64,000 bases of DNA from the NCBI GenBank assembly GCA_022829145.1, contig CM040745.1, forward strand, positions 16,572,001-16,636,000. Reading direction: 5' to 3'. This DNA is from Albula goreensis (lineage: Eukaryota; Chordata; Actinopteri; Albuliformes; Albulidae). The notes below the pieces were generated by a model. It did not search any database. It was not told the DNA's origin and saw nothing but the letters and a program-made list of their open reading frames with translations. Made by a program: the position numbers and the translations under genes. Positions 12,101-27,902 of the stretch are shown here, piece after piece. Every line of letters begins with the position of its first letter. Within the stretch, counting starts at the first letter, position 1.

Positions 12101-15100
12101 TTACAATTACATTCATGTAATTTATCCAAAAATAATATAGTATATCCTTTTACCAATAGGTAGCCTACAAGAGGTTATTCAGATGGTCAACATGACTATA
12201 TAGTTAGTTTTGACTAATTTAGCTCATAATTCTTTTCATTTCTCTGTCCCTAATTTAGTATCATACACATGAGCGATGTGATGCCTAATCTGTTGTTTGA
12301 TTTACAGACGAGAAAACTATTTGCATTGACTGGCTATATGTATTCTCCTGGCATTTGAGAACAAAACTGTATTAGATGTTATATGATTGCGAAGCTATTA
12401 ATAAATCAGCAAAACTGAAAGTATAATGCTGGACAAAGGGAGGTACAATTATGTCCCGCTTATTTAAATCAGCAACCATATCTTCAACATGCTTATCCAT
12501 ATTATTTTTAAGTGCTATAGTAATGTGCAGGTCAAACATATTTGTGTATTGCATACAATTATATTTATTTGATGTATTTAGTCAATTTGTTGCTGAAGTA
12601 GAACTAACTTTTCACTGTTGTTTATGAACAAAGATGGCTGGGATAAATATATGTATGTTATTCAAATGATTGACCTATCAAATTTCACAGGCATGCTGGT
12701 AATATCTGGCACAGGATGCAGTGGAAATTCCACATAGGTTGGTGATCAAGACGGCAAACTGTAAGAGCTAACTTGATTTGTTTAGCTTTGTTGTTTTCAG
12801 AACTTATTTTATTTCACAATTTGGTGAACTGTTTGTTTGTGGATGTGATATATGTTTGAAAATATGTTTTACACTGCAGTTAGATTGAATGGGAAACATA
12901 CTTACTTAATCACACACTAAATCATGCAATCATGGCTCATAGTTAAATACAAAATATGTTTCCATTATGTTGAATCTGGACTATGTCACCATTTTAGTAG
13001 AAAACCAAATGTCATGGTAAGAAGACACCTGCCCTAAGGTGAGAGTATGAGCTGGGCCTTTATCTAAGGATGTGATCTTGATATGAGGCAATGGCATTTA
13101 AGATCACAGAAAAAATATACCTCCTGGCAGTAAAATTATGAGTACCATGTAGTACAATAGCTTCGTCTGTTAAGTATTAGGGTTGTCACAATACCATACT
13201 ATTTAAAAAACATGATACTGAAAACCTCTTTCAACCCCACAACAGAGAGAAGAAATGCCTAGGAACACAAAATAGGTGAATTGAGTCAAGATATTTGGAC
13301 TTTATGGCAACCCTTCCTTTCATCTAGTAATCACGATTTATAACTAATGAGAATGCAGTGCTTCTTGCTTTGCAACTGAACCTATGATGTCTCAGCTGAA
13401 CCTATAATATTTCTTTAATGACTTGTAATGGTGTATAATCTTATTAAAGCTACATATTGTGAAGAAAGACTGCTAAATTGCTAAATGCTAAATCATGCTA
13501 AATTATTGTTTTGAGCCTCAGCCTCAATCACATCAGCCAACTATTTTGGCAGTCAGAAGCCACAGGACATGTTTGGCCTCACCCTGTCAGGAGTGGGATG
13601 GGTATAAGTCAGCCTGGTTCTCTCAAGCTGCTGCTATGTTAGCTTCCAAAAAAAACCTAGGTGTCCACAACAACCATTTCTCATCAGAAATAATATATCT
13701 TTTATTTAGCCCTGCTGAGTAACAAGAAACTCAGCAGTGATGACTTGGAGAATCTGTTGGTTGGGACTGCAAAGGATTTTATGGCTAGAAACATGTTGGT
13801 ACTGATTTTGGAGGGACGATTGAGTAGAACTGTTTTTTGTAAATGTTAACAGGACACCATGGATAATACTCCGTCTTTTTCAAAAAGTAGCATGGAATCT
13901 TCAATGATCAGTGTGCACCAGGACCTCTGTCAGACATAGGTTTAACAAGGTATAACACTCTCTACAGCAAAGTGCCCTCATCACCGTGTTGGGAAAATGG
14001 ATTTTTATTTGGTCCAGTGGTAACAATATCACAAGTTCTTCCACAAGCAGCTTAGTTTTCACAGGAGGTCTGATATCCACATGTTTTCCAAGGTCAAACC
14101 TGAAAAGCTTCAGCTATTTGATATGGGAAGAGTCTAGAGTGTGTATCTGCTGGATATATATGAAACAGAAATCTCAACTTCTTTTGACAATTTCACTCTC
14201 CTTGTAGCATCATGTAGACTGTTAACTGGGAAACAAATACTGGCTCACAGACAAATGCATCAGCTGTAGTAAAATGGTAAACTGTGAGTTACAACTGGAG
14301 AATCTTAATCAGAGAATACAGAAAATAAGGGGGGAAAGAATACTTGTAGCATATTTATAGTCAGGTCTGAATAATCATGTGTGCTTCCTGTGTCCCTATC
14401 TGGGTTTCTTTAACTTTTGTAGGCAGTGGCCTTCCTCTTTCTTATTTTTTGTTCTTTGTGAAGAACTGAGCTATGGTGCCACTGGACTGCAGGTTGCTGT
14501 CATAGCTTAAGAGGTTAACACATGCCACACACATATGTTTTATTTTTGGTAATGAGTCCTTCCTTTCCAAACAACTGAAAATGTGTGACCTCATCTGGAA
14601 AAGTTGTGGAAAGTGTTTCAAAAAACGAATAAACTAAATAAACTACTTCAAAACAGAGATGAAAGTGCCAGGCTTGGTTTGTGAAGGCTACCTGGCTCTC
14701 ATCTTATCTCTTGTCATCATTCCACCTCCACACACACCTTTGTTGGATCAGTTCCCTTTGGTATCAACACCATTAGTGCATACACCTTGGGCTTCTAAAA
14801 GGATGGGTCTGGCTTTGCCTACTGATGAGACTTTGAAAATTGATTGGTCAATAACCATCACCTGATGTGTTCACCAATTAACCGACTGGTCAGATGATGC
14901 TACGTACTGAAAGAGAGTTGTTGCTCCCTGGAATTCTTCCTTAATTCCCACTGACTGGAAGTGCTGGCCAGAAATGCAGATTAGGAGAATGATGTCTAAA
15001 CATGTGGAGACAGGTCAAATTACATGTTTCACCTGTTTGTCACGTGCAATGGAAATTAACCTAGTTCAGCCATACTACAGAGAAGACTCAGGAAAAGGAA

Positions 15101-18100
15101 TGGAAGGAGATAATATAAAAATAATACTTAGAACATTCAATCCCTTATCCCTAAAGGGATTCATAGAATTAGAATGTTAATTATATACACTTATGCATTT
15201 AAATACAATACTTCCCAAATTAGTTGTATGTTTATTATGATTCATTGTAACTCAAATCACATATTTTGATTTCTTGCTCCCATAGACAGTCACTTCCACA
15301 GAGTGATGTAGTACTTTTCTTAACTGTACTTAGTTATGGTATAGTAATGGCTTTGAGAGGTGTCTGGGGTGTTTGTTGATGTGGTAGATGTTTGGTTTCA
15401 GATTGATTCGACATGTTAGAGAAGTGCTTGCAACTGATTCCACTTTAGTGGAATGGGAGTAGAGATATATCCATGTGTAGTAAATTGATAGATAATTAAT
15501 CACAGTTGTCATGTAAAAAAAAGTGCAGATGCAGATCACAGAAAAATGTCCCTTAATCATTCAAATGACATATTAATTCCTGCTGTGTGCTTATTAATAA
15601 AGGCAAGAGATGCTGTAGCTCAATAAGCAATTTTCCAGAAAACACTTGACTTTTGAAGCTGTAACAGGTCTCCACTTAAATCCACCATAAACTCTACTCT
15701 TTGCTTCTATACAGTGAGAAACACACTCCGGGGCAGGCCTAGATAATTACAACCATTGCAATGTTGGCCCAGTCAGCTGTGGAGTTAAGTGCAATTGATG
15801 AAATGATCTGGACTGCCCTAGGTCCATGGCCCACAGCTCTGCTAATGGAGAGTATCCTATCAGTTTGTATTCCATGTCTCTTTATATCAACTCTTTGTGG
15901 AGAACTAGGGCCACTTGCTAACCACTGATAATAATCCTTCACAAGTTTAAAAGGTCTACGATGCAATGGTTTGCTGCTGGAAAAGTAAGTGAGGCACTTT
16001 TATGAAAATTGTAACCATTTTTCATCGAAAAATTAGGCTCTCCTCATTTTCTCCACACAGCAAAAATCTACTTTATTTACACACTTCCTATTATTTCCAT
16101 TGTGTTGAAGTTGTGTTGGGCCTTTGTGGAAAGCAGATGGGTTTTGCTTACCTGCCTGGAACCACACAGCCCCAGAAACACAATTAAATCAGACCTGTAG
16201 AGCGTGTGACTGTCTTACTGTGGACAGTACATCTCCCAGGGGAACAATTAAAAACCTCACTCTCCCTATTGAGTCACTGTCCTCTTGGATTCTACCTGTC
16301 AGGTGTACACATACCATCACATTGAACACTGTCATACAGAACAGTGTTGGCACACCTGTTGAGCAGGAGAACATCTGTGCCATTGCAAATCCTGAGTAAC
16401 TGCCTGCATACTTCTATGAACACTGCTCACTCTGCATGCACACAATATTTTTTGAAATACGCATTCTGTACTTTGTTGAGGTTGTTTGAGGTTGGAGTCT
16501 CCTGGACTGTACTTAACTTGTTGTTTGATAAAAATTAGCTTATTGCATACATTTCTCTCCCTTATCAGATGCATAATGTCTGGCCTGACATAACAATCAA
16601 GTAATTGTTGATCATAATCATGGATCTGATTTGTGATTATGGTGGATATTGATGCAGTATGAATATATAATACTTTCCCAGCTGTAGTGGCATGCCTTTC
16701 TTGTATTTTTTGTCTGTTGCATGGGGGTGACAGCATCATTGTGGTATGTTTCATTAGCAATTTAGGAAAGCTTATTACATCTGTTTACAGAAATCATGCA
16801 GTGCATGTTGATTTATTTTCCTACATACCATTTGACAGTGAAGAACTACACTTCTTTGTAGAAAAATGGTTGCATTTAAATTCACAATAAGAGACAAAAT
16901 CTAAAATCATATTATTTATATTGAAATGCTTAAGGCTTGTAAAAGTCTGGTTGTTAACATAGTATTTAAAGTGTGCACCATGTGTAATTGACATTATTTG
17001 AATAACGTAATTGGCCCTCAACAGTGGAAACGCAATATGAGAGTCACATACAGCATGTTCTTGTAGTCAAGGAACCAGAAGTAGAAAAAGGAAGTCCTTG
17101 GTTATTAGTCACAAATGTAATACAAACTTGGCTTCACTTATTCATTGTTCATATAAAATGAGGACATATACGTCAACAGCTCATGTAAGAGTGAAGAAAG
17201 GAGAAGAGAATGATGCTGCCTTAGGCTTCTCCACACATCAGAATTTGGAAGGACTGTGGCAGGAATCAGGAGATTAGGTGTCCTTGTGGACTCTAGATGA
17301 GGGTACAATGCTTTGTAATGGGTTGGCAAGAAGGGCAATATCTGTTCCTGAATTTCAGGCCAGACTACACTCAATTATTTAGTTAGCTGAATCATTTATG
17401 TGACACATTAGCTAAATTTCTTGATAAGTTCATGAAGGATGGCCAAAGACAGTTGCCATGTCTATATTTGAAATGTTTTACAATGACTTACATTATGTGG
17501 GTACATTATGCTGTATTTACCTGCAGTGTTTTACCTTGAATGATAGAATGAATGGCTAAAAGTGATAGGTCATTCAAAACGGATGCAGGTATCAGTTTTC
17601 TAAATTTAGTATTATATGCTACACATTCAAAGAAGAGATTTTTGCATTTTTTACACTGACCAACATTGGGTAATTTACAGTTATCATTCATTTTTAAAAA
17701 CAGTGGTAGTCTGCTTTCACATGAATCATGTGTTAGTATTGCTTGAGAAAATGGTACATGTAGTTGAGAATTACTCTTATTAATTTTCTACTCTTTGTGC
17801 TGGTATGATTGCACAGTATCATTTGGACAAAAGTGATTGCTTCTAACCTACTCATGGTCCACAAAAACTTCTGATTCGTAACACTTCTGATTACCTTGGC
17901 CATGAGGATATTTTAGTTATGTTTTGTTGTCAGCCTTTTTTGTTTTGTTTTCACGTGGATTTTTTTTTTCTTTCCCACTGTTTATGCATTCAATTATTGT
18001 TCAAGATTAATTACATTAAACTTTAATTTCTGAATAAGTTCCAAACTAAATGTTTTCCAGTGCAATGTCAGTCTCAGTTTGAATATCACAGAGGAGGAAA

Positions 18101-21100
18101 GCAGATAGTAAACAAACAAATTGCAATGTTAAGATGCAAAAATAATGAGTGAAATGTTGCAAGGTTTAACAGCCATGCAAAAATATCCTCAGCCTAGTAT
18201 CCGTTTTTCAGGCGAATTTGTCTTGTCTCCATGCTGTAGTTAATGTACTCTTTTGTTCTCATATCATGGTTGCTATGGTCTAACTTGGTCATGCTTGCTG
18301 TATATTAATATTAGCAACACAATATGATCATTTTGTAACTAATCATTATAACCAATTATACCATGCAGACTGCACATTTCCCCAAAGTCCAGTAAAGACA
18401 ATGTCAATACACAAAAGGTAATTCCAAAACAGGAAGGTTTTCATCTTTATTGTTAGTTGCTTTGAATTAGCACATTAGCCACACATTTCCATGTCTTGTA
18501 GTCATTGGAACTGATGCACATCATGTATATACATATACACACTTGTAAATGAACCAAACAGCTGCTTAATTGGGCAGAGGACACTGGCAGGTCATGTTTG
18601 TGTAAGTTGAGTATGATGACATAACCTGTGTCAGGTTAGGTGATTTCAAAGATTTTCTCAGACATTATTGTTAACAGTGATAGCCATTAGTGGATGATGG
18701 AACGTACATTTAATTTTATATTTATATGATGTTGTTTGGATGAAGAGTACATTTGATTGAAGGGAGAAAAAATCATTTTGTTTGACCTTTAACTTCAACA
18801 TAAATTGTAGGGAACATGTTGTCTCCTAAAGGAGGAGAGATGTGTACCCTCTAGAGAAAAGGGCATAAGAGAAAATTATTTTTCACAGTTTTGTTTTCCC
18901 TGCTCAGATCAGTTTTTGTCATCCCTGCATTTCAGTAGCTATGCTTTACTTTTCATAGTTGGGCAGTTTTTTTCTTGTCTGCACTGTATTTCCATGATAA
19001 TAATCAATAGAGGCAATACAAGATAACTTTTGTTATTATGTTTTCCTTGCTTTAGAGCATATCCAGCATGTAAGAATACGATGGTGCACAGTGGATGGAT
19101 TCCTCTGAAAGGTGTATTGATCTGTCAAACAACACCTTTCACTCTGAATGTGCTTTACTGAGAGTGTGAAAATGGCTGAAATTAATGGAGCTTGTCAACT
19201 GGTAAGAGTGTTCACGTTCTCATTTGCAGCCAAGATGAGAATGGGTTATAGACAGGAAAACTGGAAGAAGAGGTCAAAGTTAATTTTTGCAGTATTAAAT
19301 GAACAACTTAGAATAAGTGAAAAAGAAATGTGTACAAATATATATGTATGTATGTATGAGTGTCTATGTATGAGTGTGTAAGAGAGAGATGTTATACATG
19401 GATTGTATGTATTTGTGAATTTAGAATTTATATTTTTGAGAATTGGATTGCATATGCGATTAGGTTACTATCACAGAGGCCAACTCAATCGATGACTTAT
19501 TTGTGTTGTTGTCCCATGAGGAGGCTGGATGGTATAAATTACATTTACAATATGCCATATAGTATTTCATCACATAGTACACTTTCAAAAGCTCTTAAAG
19601 GAAAAAAAAACACATGATAAATGCTGATCACAGTTAAGGAATCAGTAAATGCTGTACTAAGAATAATAATATGCAGGGAGTGACACATTCTCTAATGTTC
19701 TGTTCACAGATTTAGTTGGCAAACTGAGAGCAGGTGAGCCATGCAGGCATTTGCATGTATGTTTAAAAATAGTGCATATCCCATTAAGAGTTGAGATGGA
19801 TTACAGATGACAACCATGGCAAACAAAGTAATGGCTTGGGGAATAAGAGGACATGTGCATCAGTCTTCACACTACCCCTGCAACATTTCACAAATACACC
19901 ATTTATTGTAATTATTACAAATGCCCATTAGATAAACTTCTTTTAACTTAATGCAGGCTGTGTTGCAGGCCACATCCATCATTCCAAACACAGACACTAG
20001 ATTATTATTCTTGGGATTGAATTTATGACTGACCATACTCTTGCTCCAATTAATGAGGTTTTAGCAAGCACCAAAACTCTGTTTATCTTTGTGACCAGTA
20101 GACTGATCAGTTCTGATACATCTGAAAAGTCCCATCAGCTGTGGTTTGGATTTATATAGTTTTAAATTGTGTATAAACCTTTATGCGTTAGGTCATTCCT
20201 CTGTGAATAGTAAAATCCCTTTGAAGGCCATTTGAAGTCTTCCATTGTTTGATCAATCAAGAATGAGGTGCTCCAACCTGGAGCATGCTCCTTTTTCCCA
20301 GGCAAAAGCACAGTAACACTGAGAAACAAAATAGGTCTATATAGTAAACATATCAAGGTTGGCTCCTGGCAGTCAAACAAAAAAGGTTTTGTATTTTGTT
20401 CATGCTTTCAAAAAAGTGTAGATTGGAAGGATGCTCATTTTACTCAGTTGTTGTTAGTGCAGCAGGGTGTTTGTCCCTTCTACTCCTGGAATTAATGTAA
20501 TTCTCTGCAACTGGTGAGACTCAGCAATTGTGTACAATGAATTGTCTTTAAACATATACAGTATTTTGGGAAAAAGTATATAAATTATTCACCGAATATC
20601 TTATTATTTATTAGTTAGTTGGGTTTACCAACATTCCTTTGTATTTTGAAGTCTCTAAGCAACAGTTCTGACGTGACCTTCAGTGGTACAAACTGCACTG
20701 GCTTGTGCAGTTCTCTCCCAGGCAGTGAAGGAGACTATGGGGTTACCTGGTGGTAATGAAATACACTCTCTTAACATTAATTCATTCAGGTCCATTTGCT
20801 TTTCTGATCACTGATCAGAGACCAATTTATTGCAGATGTAGAAATTTTTACAAACTGAAGACAGAAATTAGTTCTAAATCTTAAGCCCTGAGACCTGGAG
20901 ACTCAACGTGTAAATTTCCATTAAGATTTAAAAAGGAGGATTATGCTAATTCTGTCTGATTTAATAGTTTTTATTTTAAAATGGGTGAATCATGCTACTT
21001 TTAATACCACTGGAGCAGCTTTAAAAAGAAAGACAAGAACTACTTTTTATGGTCTGTGAATGCCCTTCAGTCATATGTACTGAATAGTTTGCAATAATTC

Positions 21101-24100
21101 CTTTTTTATCAGATTATGAGGCTAGCCACCCCAATAAAATATTCCTTATTGTGGTGTTATTAATAGCTTGTGGGGTGACTATGGCAATGTTGCAATGGCA
21201 AGTGTTCACACTTCATGCTTGTGCACTTGGTAGTATGAATTGCCAGACATACTGATGAGTATCTACCCCCAGTATCTAAGCAAAAGAATTGACAAATGAT
21301 TTTGTATTTAGAATTAACTTTAATGTTAACATTTTTCTTTGAGCTTGTTCTAGAACCTGCGTAAATTGAACATCTTTATCCAACCTTCAGATGTTCTAAA
21401 AGAGGCTGTCAATATCTCTATTATTGTATTTTTTCAACAGTATGTAGAAAACCACTGCAAAACTTTCCAGTTCACTTCTTTTTCTATAATAGAATTTGTG
21501 TTAGTAGTGTCAGTAATAAAAGTATCAGGAACTCTGGGAACAGAAGTTATTGAAATAGCACGGAACAAAGCAAACTGTTTGTATATCCTTCAGTATGAGA
21601 ATCCAGGAAATGTCGGTACATATTCACACTCAAATGCATAGCTTTGGTGTTGTTGGTATTAGAGTTGGTATTGGAATAGAGTCTGCAAATATGATGTAAG
21701 AGAGGACCTGCGGTGTGGGGAGCTCCCATGTCCTGTCAATCACTGACTCACACTAACCCATTTTCATCTGAACGTTGTATTCCAAGCAACTATGATTTGC
21801 TCTTAATAAGTGATTCGTAGGACATATCATGCCACTTGCTTTGGTAGTCATGGTATCTCAATTTCCCATTTGCCCTCTGTTCTTTAGAGACTATGCCTGC
21901 AGTTAGACATACTCACATGAAGCTACATGATAAAATACACCAACCAGCTAGGCATTTAGTTTACTCATTAGTTTTTTGGTTGGATGTGTAGGAATTTGGC
22001 ACTTAATGTTTAGAATATGTCTTTTAATTTGATAAACACCATCAAACTGTGAAAGGGTATCTTTTAACTTAGTTGTGGAATGTAATTACAAATAAAATAT
22101 ATGTGAATAAAAGAGTGAATATATCAGGAACCTCATATGACAGAAACAGAAACTTTTGCTCAGGTAAAGAAAATGAATTGTTTGCCCCTCTAGTTCTGGT
22201 CTATTTATGCTTTGTTTATGCTGTTCAAGGACAATGTTACGGCACTGAATCTCCAGTAGCCTTTTCCTCCAGGGCTTCTCAGAGGCAACAAGTCTGTGAA
22301 ATGTTGAGCAAAGGGATCTGACAGACACACCACAATTGTGAATCCACACTGACATCTATAAAAGCAGTGGTTTGCTTAATTTAGCAGGCACAGAATTGCA
22401 AATATATAAAATGCAAAATAATAATTAACAAAAATATCTTGTTAACAGCAAAGGAATGAAATGTTGAGTTGCCATTTGGTATTTGGGTTTGGGGTGTGGA
22501 AACATAGTGTTTTCATTTTCGTGTCCGTGCTTTTGACTCTAGGGCTGTTGCCCAAGGTCAGACATGGTCAAGCTACACAAACGTGTTGTTTTCAATCATG
22601 AATATTTTATAATCTTCATTGATGGAGAGTGGTTGTATTTCTGGAAGTGCACACAACAATATTTCACCCCCTCTCAAGTAAACAATGCTGATCTTTGACT
22701 TACAAATACGCTTACAGTTACACAGGCAAATACAAATACACACATGCACACATGCACTCAAATACACAATTCACAATACAATGCAAAACCTGAAGTGTAT
22801 TTTTCAGTCTCCTGATATAATTAATCAAAATCACTAACTTTATAAACATTTATCTATAGGGAATAGAACAAATCATGGAAGCATTACATGAAAATGGAGT
22901 CATATTTTAAACAAAATTACAAAAAAAGATGTCTGCATGTGTATTTCATATTAATGTCAATACTAAACACCTGCACATTTCTGCTATGGAATGAATTTGA
23001 AAAAAAAGAGCAATAAGAAATTTCACACATTTTGAAAGTGGTCAAAAGGTGCTTGATGTGGGCCACTGTGAGTCAGTCACAGATTCAGCAAACACATGTA
23101 CTCAGTCAAGGGGAAAATGGTTGAAAATGCAAAACGAGAAAAGAGGAAGGGTGGTGATTGCAAAGTGAAGATAATTGACGAAGGTAGATGGACACTGAAC
23201 AGGATAGCTGCAAGAAAAAAAAGTATTGAATATAACTACAGACCTGAATCTGCACCTCCATTATCCAGACGTAACAAAAACTATGCCATGAGCCTTATAA
23301 CGCTTATATGTATGGCAGAGATGCCAAGCAGAAACATCTTTTAAAGAAGGAAAATGGAAAATAGTGTATAACCTGGCATAATAAAAATAAACTCTGCATG
23401 TCCGGGTAGTGTTCCCAACTCCTAAACCTGCCCATGAATGTGTTATGGTATGGGCAGATATCTTGCCTGAATCACTGAGTCTGATTATTACTCTGTATGG
23501 AAGGTGTATGACCATGAAATACCATGTAACGGCCCAAAATTTGTTATAAATTCCCCCACAGACCAATATAAATATATTAGTTCTCATCACACACAATGCA
23601 GTGAGTGTGAATTATGAGATTCCAGTGTTCTGCTACTTACGGAGACAGCTTTACATTCTGATTTCAAAGGAAATCAAACCTTGTAAAAGCTGTGTGGGTG
23701 ACATTCTGCTATTAAAGGGTAACTACCAATGTGGAGAAAAAGGAAGGAAAACCATCAGAAAAGGGCAGAGGCATGAGCCAATAATGTGGTTATGGGAGGG
23801 AGGGTCCTCGTAATTTTCTTAAAGTTTTTTTTAGCATTCATCCATTTCCCATTAGAATACTCTGATGTGATGAAAGTCCTTTCATATACATATTCTAATA
23901 AGTAAAATTTTAATGGTGGGTTAATTCCTTATATTTCTTCAGACTTGTCTGTTGTATAATAAGTGAATGAATTATCATGAAAAATGTACCATATCTACTT
24001 GCACTTTCCTCTCCCTTCTCTTTAAGGAGAATTGCTCAGCAGCAGCGTAATCATGAACTGCAGTGTCACACAGCTAATTGGAGACATGACGCTTGGAGAA

Positions 24101-27100
24101 AACAAGGGGCAGAGGTTCATTATGAGTTTGCCAAAATAATTGAAATTTTGGAATAAATTGCTATAAGCATTAAAAAAAAATGTTCAACAGTTTGTGTCAA
24201 GCCAGTCATGCAACCTCCAATTAAATTCTGCATCGACAGCAAAAGACATGCTTTGTCAGGGGTCATACTAAGCTAAATTAGCAATCCCAGCCTGACTCAG
24301 ACCATAATAAGGGCTGCTACAGACCCACTTCATTTGCATACCAAATAATTGCATGTTTCTTAACTTCTGTTGTTAAAATAAATGGGGTTTTTTTTGTACC
24401 TTTTAAAATGTAAACATGCCCATCGGAAGATGTTTCAACAGGGCTCCACATGGAGTAAAAGTATCATTAGCAAAAAAAACAACAAAAAAAACAAATATAA
24501 ATTAATGATAAATTATGCATCAGCATGTAGGTTCTGAGTAGTTGATTGCTATTCACGTAGTTACACAATTCAATCTGTGTAACTGACACAGCTGACTTTA
24601 GCCTCTGATTAGGGGTGTGTTCCAATACTCAAATTTGTCTCCTCCTTTCCTCCTCAACTTTCCTCCTTTCCTCCATACCCCGAGAACTGATCTATGTGTC
24701 CTCCTTCCCTTCACTATTCCAAAAAGGTAGGAAATGAAATTTCACCTCCTCCTCTCACTTCCTCCTTTCCTCCAAACAAAGGATACATTGATGTATCCTG
24801 CTGTGGAAGTCTTTTCACATTTCTGGGTGACATCCTTGTGCTCATGACCATTCAGATTAAAAGACCATCCTACTGAATATTAAGGATGAACCAACACTTA
24901 AGTATAAGTGCCATACTTAAACAGTAATCAGATAATTTACTTTAATAGGGAAGTATTGCTATTTGCCTTTTCAAATATATCCACATTGATTTTTTGAGTT
25001 GCAAATGGTAATTTTACCAATGTAAAATTCAGCAAGTTACTGTAGTAGCAGGTTTATTTATTTCCTTGTACATATGGTTGTGTTAATTCATTAGCAGAAT
25101 CCTGGTAACTGACATTCATTTTTAATGCATGAAAAGTGCTGGTGGCTTACGAGATGCATGATTGGTTTAGGTATCCTCGGAATCAGTCAAAGTTACTACT
25201 TCATCAATAGCCAACGTCGACTTTGATGATTAGCTGTTCCAATTTTCATTTCATCTCCTCCTTTCCTCCTGCCCTCCACTCATTTACTCCCCTCCTTTCC
25301 TCCACATATTTCTGGGGTAGGAAAGGATGGGAGGAAATGAGTGGAGGAAAGGAGGAGACGAGAAAAAGTATTGGAATGCACCCTAAATACGACAACTCTC
25401 CACCATTACTTTCCACATCACTTAATTTAATGTATCCCCTGATCATTGTTTTTTTTAACCACTGACTGATGTTACCAGCAGCATATTGTCAAGTGTTTAA
25501 GGAAGTTCAGAGATTTCCACTATAAAGAGTCTGGACATTTCCTGGAGCTGGCATAGTTTGGCTTGTGATAGTGGTTATTATCTAGTCTCTTGCTTTGCAG
25601 TTTAAATGGAAACCAGCAAGATATGGCGGTCACATCCTTCAAGTAGGAATGATAAATGCAGAGCCATATGCACTGACACAGAATAACCCCAAAAACTTTC
25701 CTCCATGCATGTCTGCATCAAAAGGTCAGAAAGAAATGGGTCTAAATTTTTGTGATTCATTCAATATTGTACATTCTACACCTGCTGAAAATACAACACT
25801 TCTGAATAGTGCCAGTTTTCCTTGTTTATTCAAACAGGTCTTTTTTTCCATCAACGTGTGTCTCAGGTCTCTCATCCTTCAGGGACATATGACCTTAGGA
25901 TAACTGCTGCAGTGTTATGAATGCATATATAAATGCTGTTATAGATTATTATTTGAAATAATATATTTATAAGTACGTATATACATATAAATTAATCCTA
26001 TAATGCATTTGTGAGCTTAGACAGATTTCAACAATAGGATACCTAAACATTAAGTAAACTGCTTCCTGCTTTCTGTATTTATTCCTACTTTAATTTAGTT
26101 GACCTTTTCACTTCATCTCATTACGTCTTTCTTTTTAGTGACAGCAGGAGCTGAACCTGGGTTTTTCTTATTGTACCAGCAGCTCTTTTAAGGTCCAAGA
26201 ACTTCACACCCTATTGCCAATGCCTTTACTCTGAAAGTAACATGTGTCTGTAGAGAAACTCCAATTAGCTCTGCTGATATTTATAACCATGTGAACCTCT
26301 TAAACAGAAACTGACATATCTTCTCCAATGTAAAAGACTGTAAAGTGCTTTGAGGACCCACCAATACCATTGCATTCACTGGTCTCCCCTTACCCATGAA
26401 TTAAACATGAAGGCTTATCTTTTTAGCTTGTCATATCGTGACCACAATACGTTCAAAGGCACTTGAAGAACATCTGATTCCCATTGCAGATAAACTATCT
26501 CTTGCAGGACAGAATTACATGGGCCCTTGCCTTGCTCAGAACCTAGAATTTCTCACCTAAACTTGGAATGTGAAATTATGAAGCTTAAGTTACTTGTGTA
26601 CCACCTGCAACCTGTGCAAGAAACTCTGGTAACAGAGTACACCTGCTGATGTACCACTGATTATTTGAAATCCTACTTGCTGTACGTCCATTGGACAGAG
26701 CTAGCATCAGCTGGTAGAGTAGGATTTTTCATACAGCTAGTCACTTGTTGCCTAGAGAGTTATTTCAGTGGTAATGATGTAGCAGTACCGCAGGGTACCC
26801 TGGCCTAATTAAACTTCTGCCCAACCCCTGTGCTCTGCATGTCTGGTCAGTCTGCTGATGATATGTTGTACACACAAGCCTGTGATGACTCAGCTCTTGC
26901 GCCCAGCCAGCATTGAAAGCTGGCTAGATCCTCTACTGATAGCCACTTGAGAGCCATGGGCTTCTGATAGCCCAGGGGAGGTTTTTGTGCAATGAGATGA
27001 GAATAATCACACCAATGGTAACCCTCACTGTGAGACTGATAATTGGCCTGGAGCATGGTTACAATTCAACACCATGATGTGGGGTGCATGCACTCTCTGG

Positions 27101-27812
27101 AATCCAGTGTCTTAGGAAGATGAGCCATCAGGATGCCCCTGATTTGTTATTTTAGGGTTCACTTATTACTGCTATTTTACTTTTTAGAAAACCAGGTCAG
27201 TTTTATGTATTGCAATGCATTCCAGGATTGTTTCAACTGCAGAGTGATTTCCTTCTCTCACTCCTCTGTGTGCAACTGCAGTTCATCAGTCTTGCAGATC
27301 GATGCTTACAATAATGTTTTGGCTGTGAAGCAAACATTTAACACAGAAATGATGACATAAACATTTATGTTTTACCTGCTTAGAGTCCATTGTTCAAATT
27401 CTGTCAATCAAATAATCTATATTGGCCAAGCATTTTTTGAAAACACTTAATTTGTACTAAATGGAAATCAGTCACAAGAAATGAATGGTATTAAGTAAAT
27501 CCTGGTTTAGTGCTATGTAATTTGTGGTCATTAAGGTTTGGCTGACAGCCCATTAGGGAAAGTGAGTACATTTAGTCTTCTACTGTGTGCTTCATTGCTT
27601 GTGTATCGTCTATTCAGCATGGACTTTTCAGTCTTCTACCATATGGATGGATTCTTTAACTAAATGTCATCAGGTTGTTCACTATGAGGTGCAAAACATT
27701 TCATGGAGGTACTATTTAACAATATGTCCACAAGCAGAAGAAGCCTAACACACACATGCAATAGTTGTATGAATGATAACAAGGAAGATAATTCTAGGCA
27801 TAGGTATCATTG

Positions 27813-27902
<90 letters not shown>

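Noticed and set aside
16332..16760. 142-codon open frame on the minus strand
   Set aside because: No family resemblance, no codon bias or gene context; intronic chance frame.
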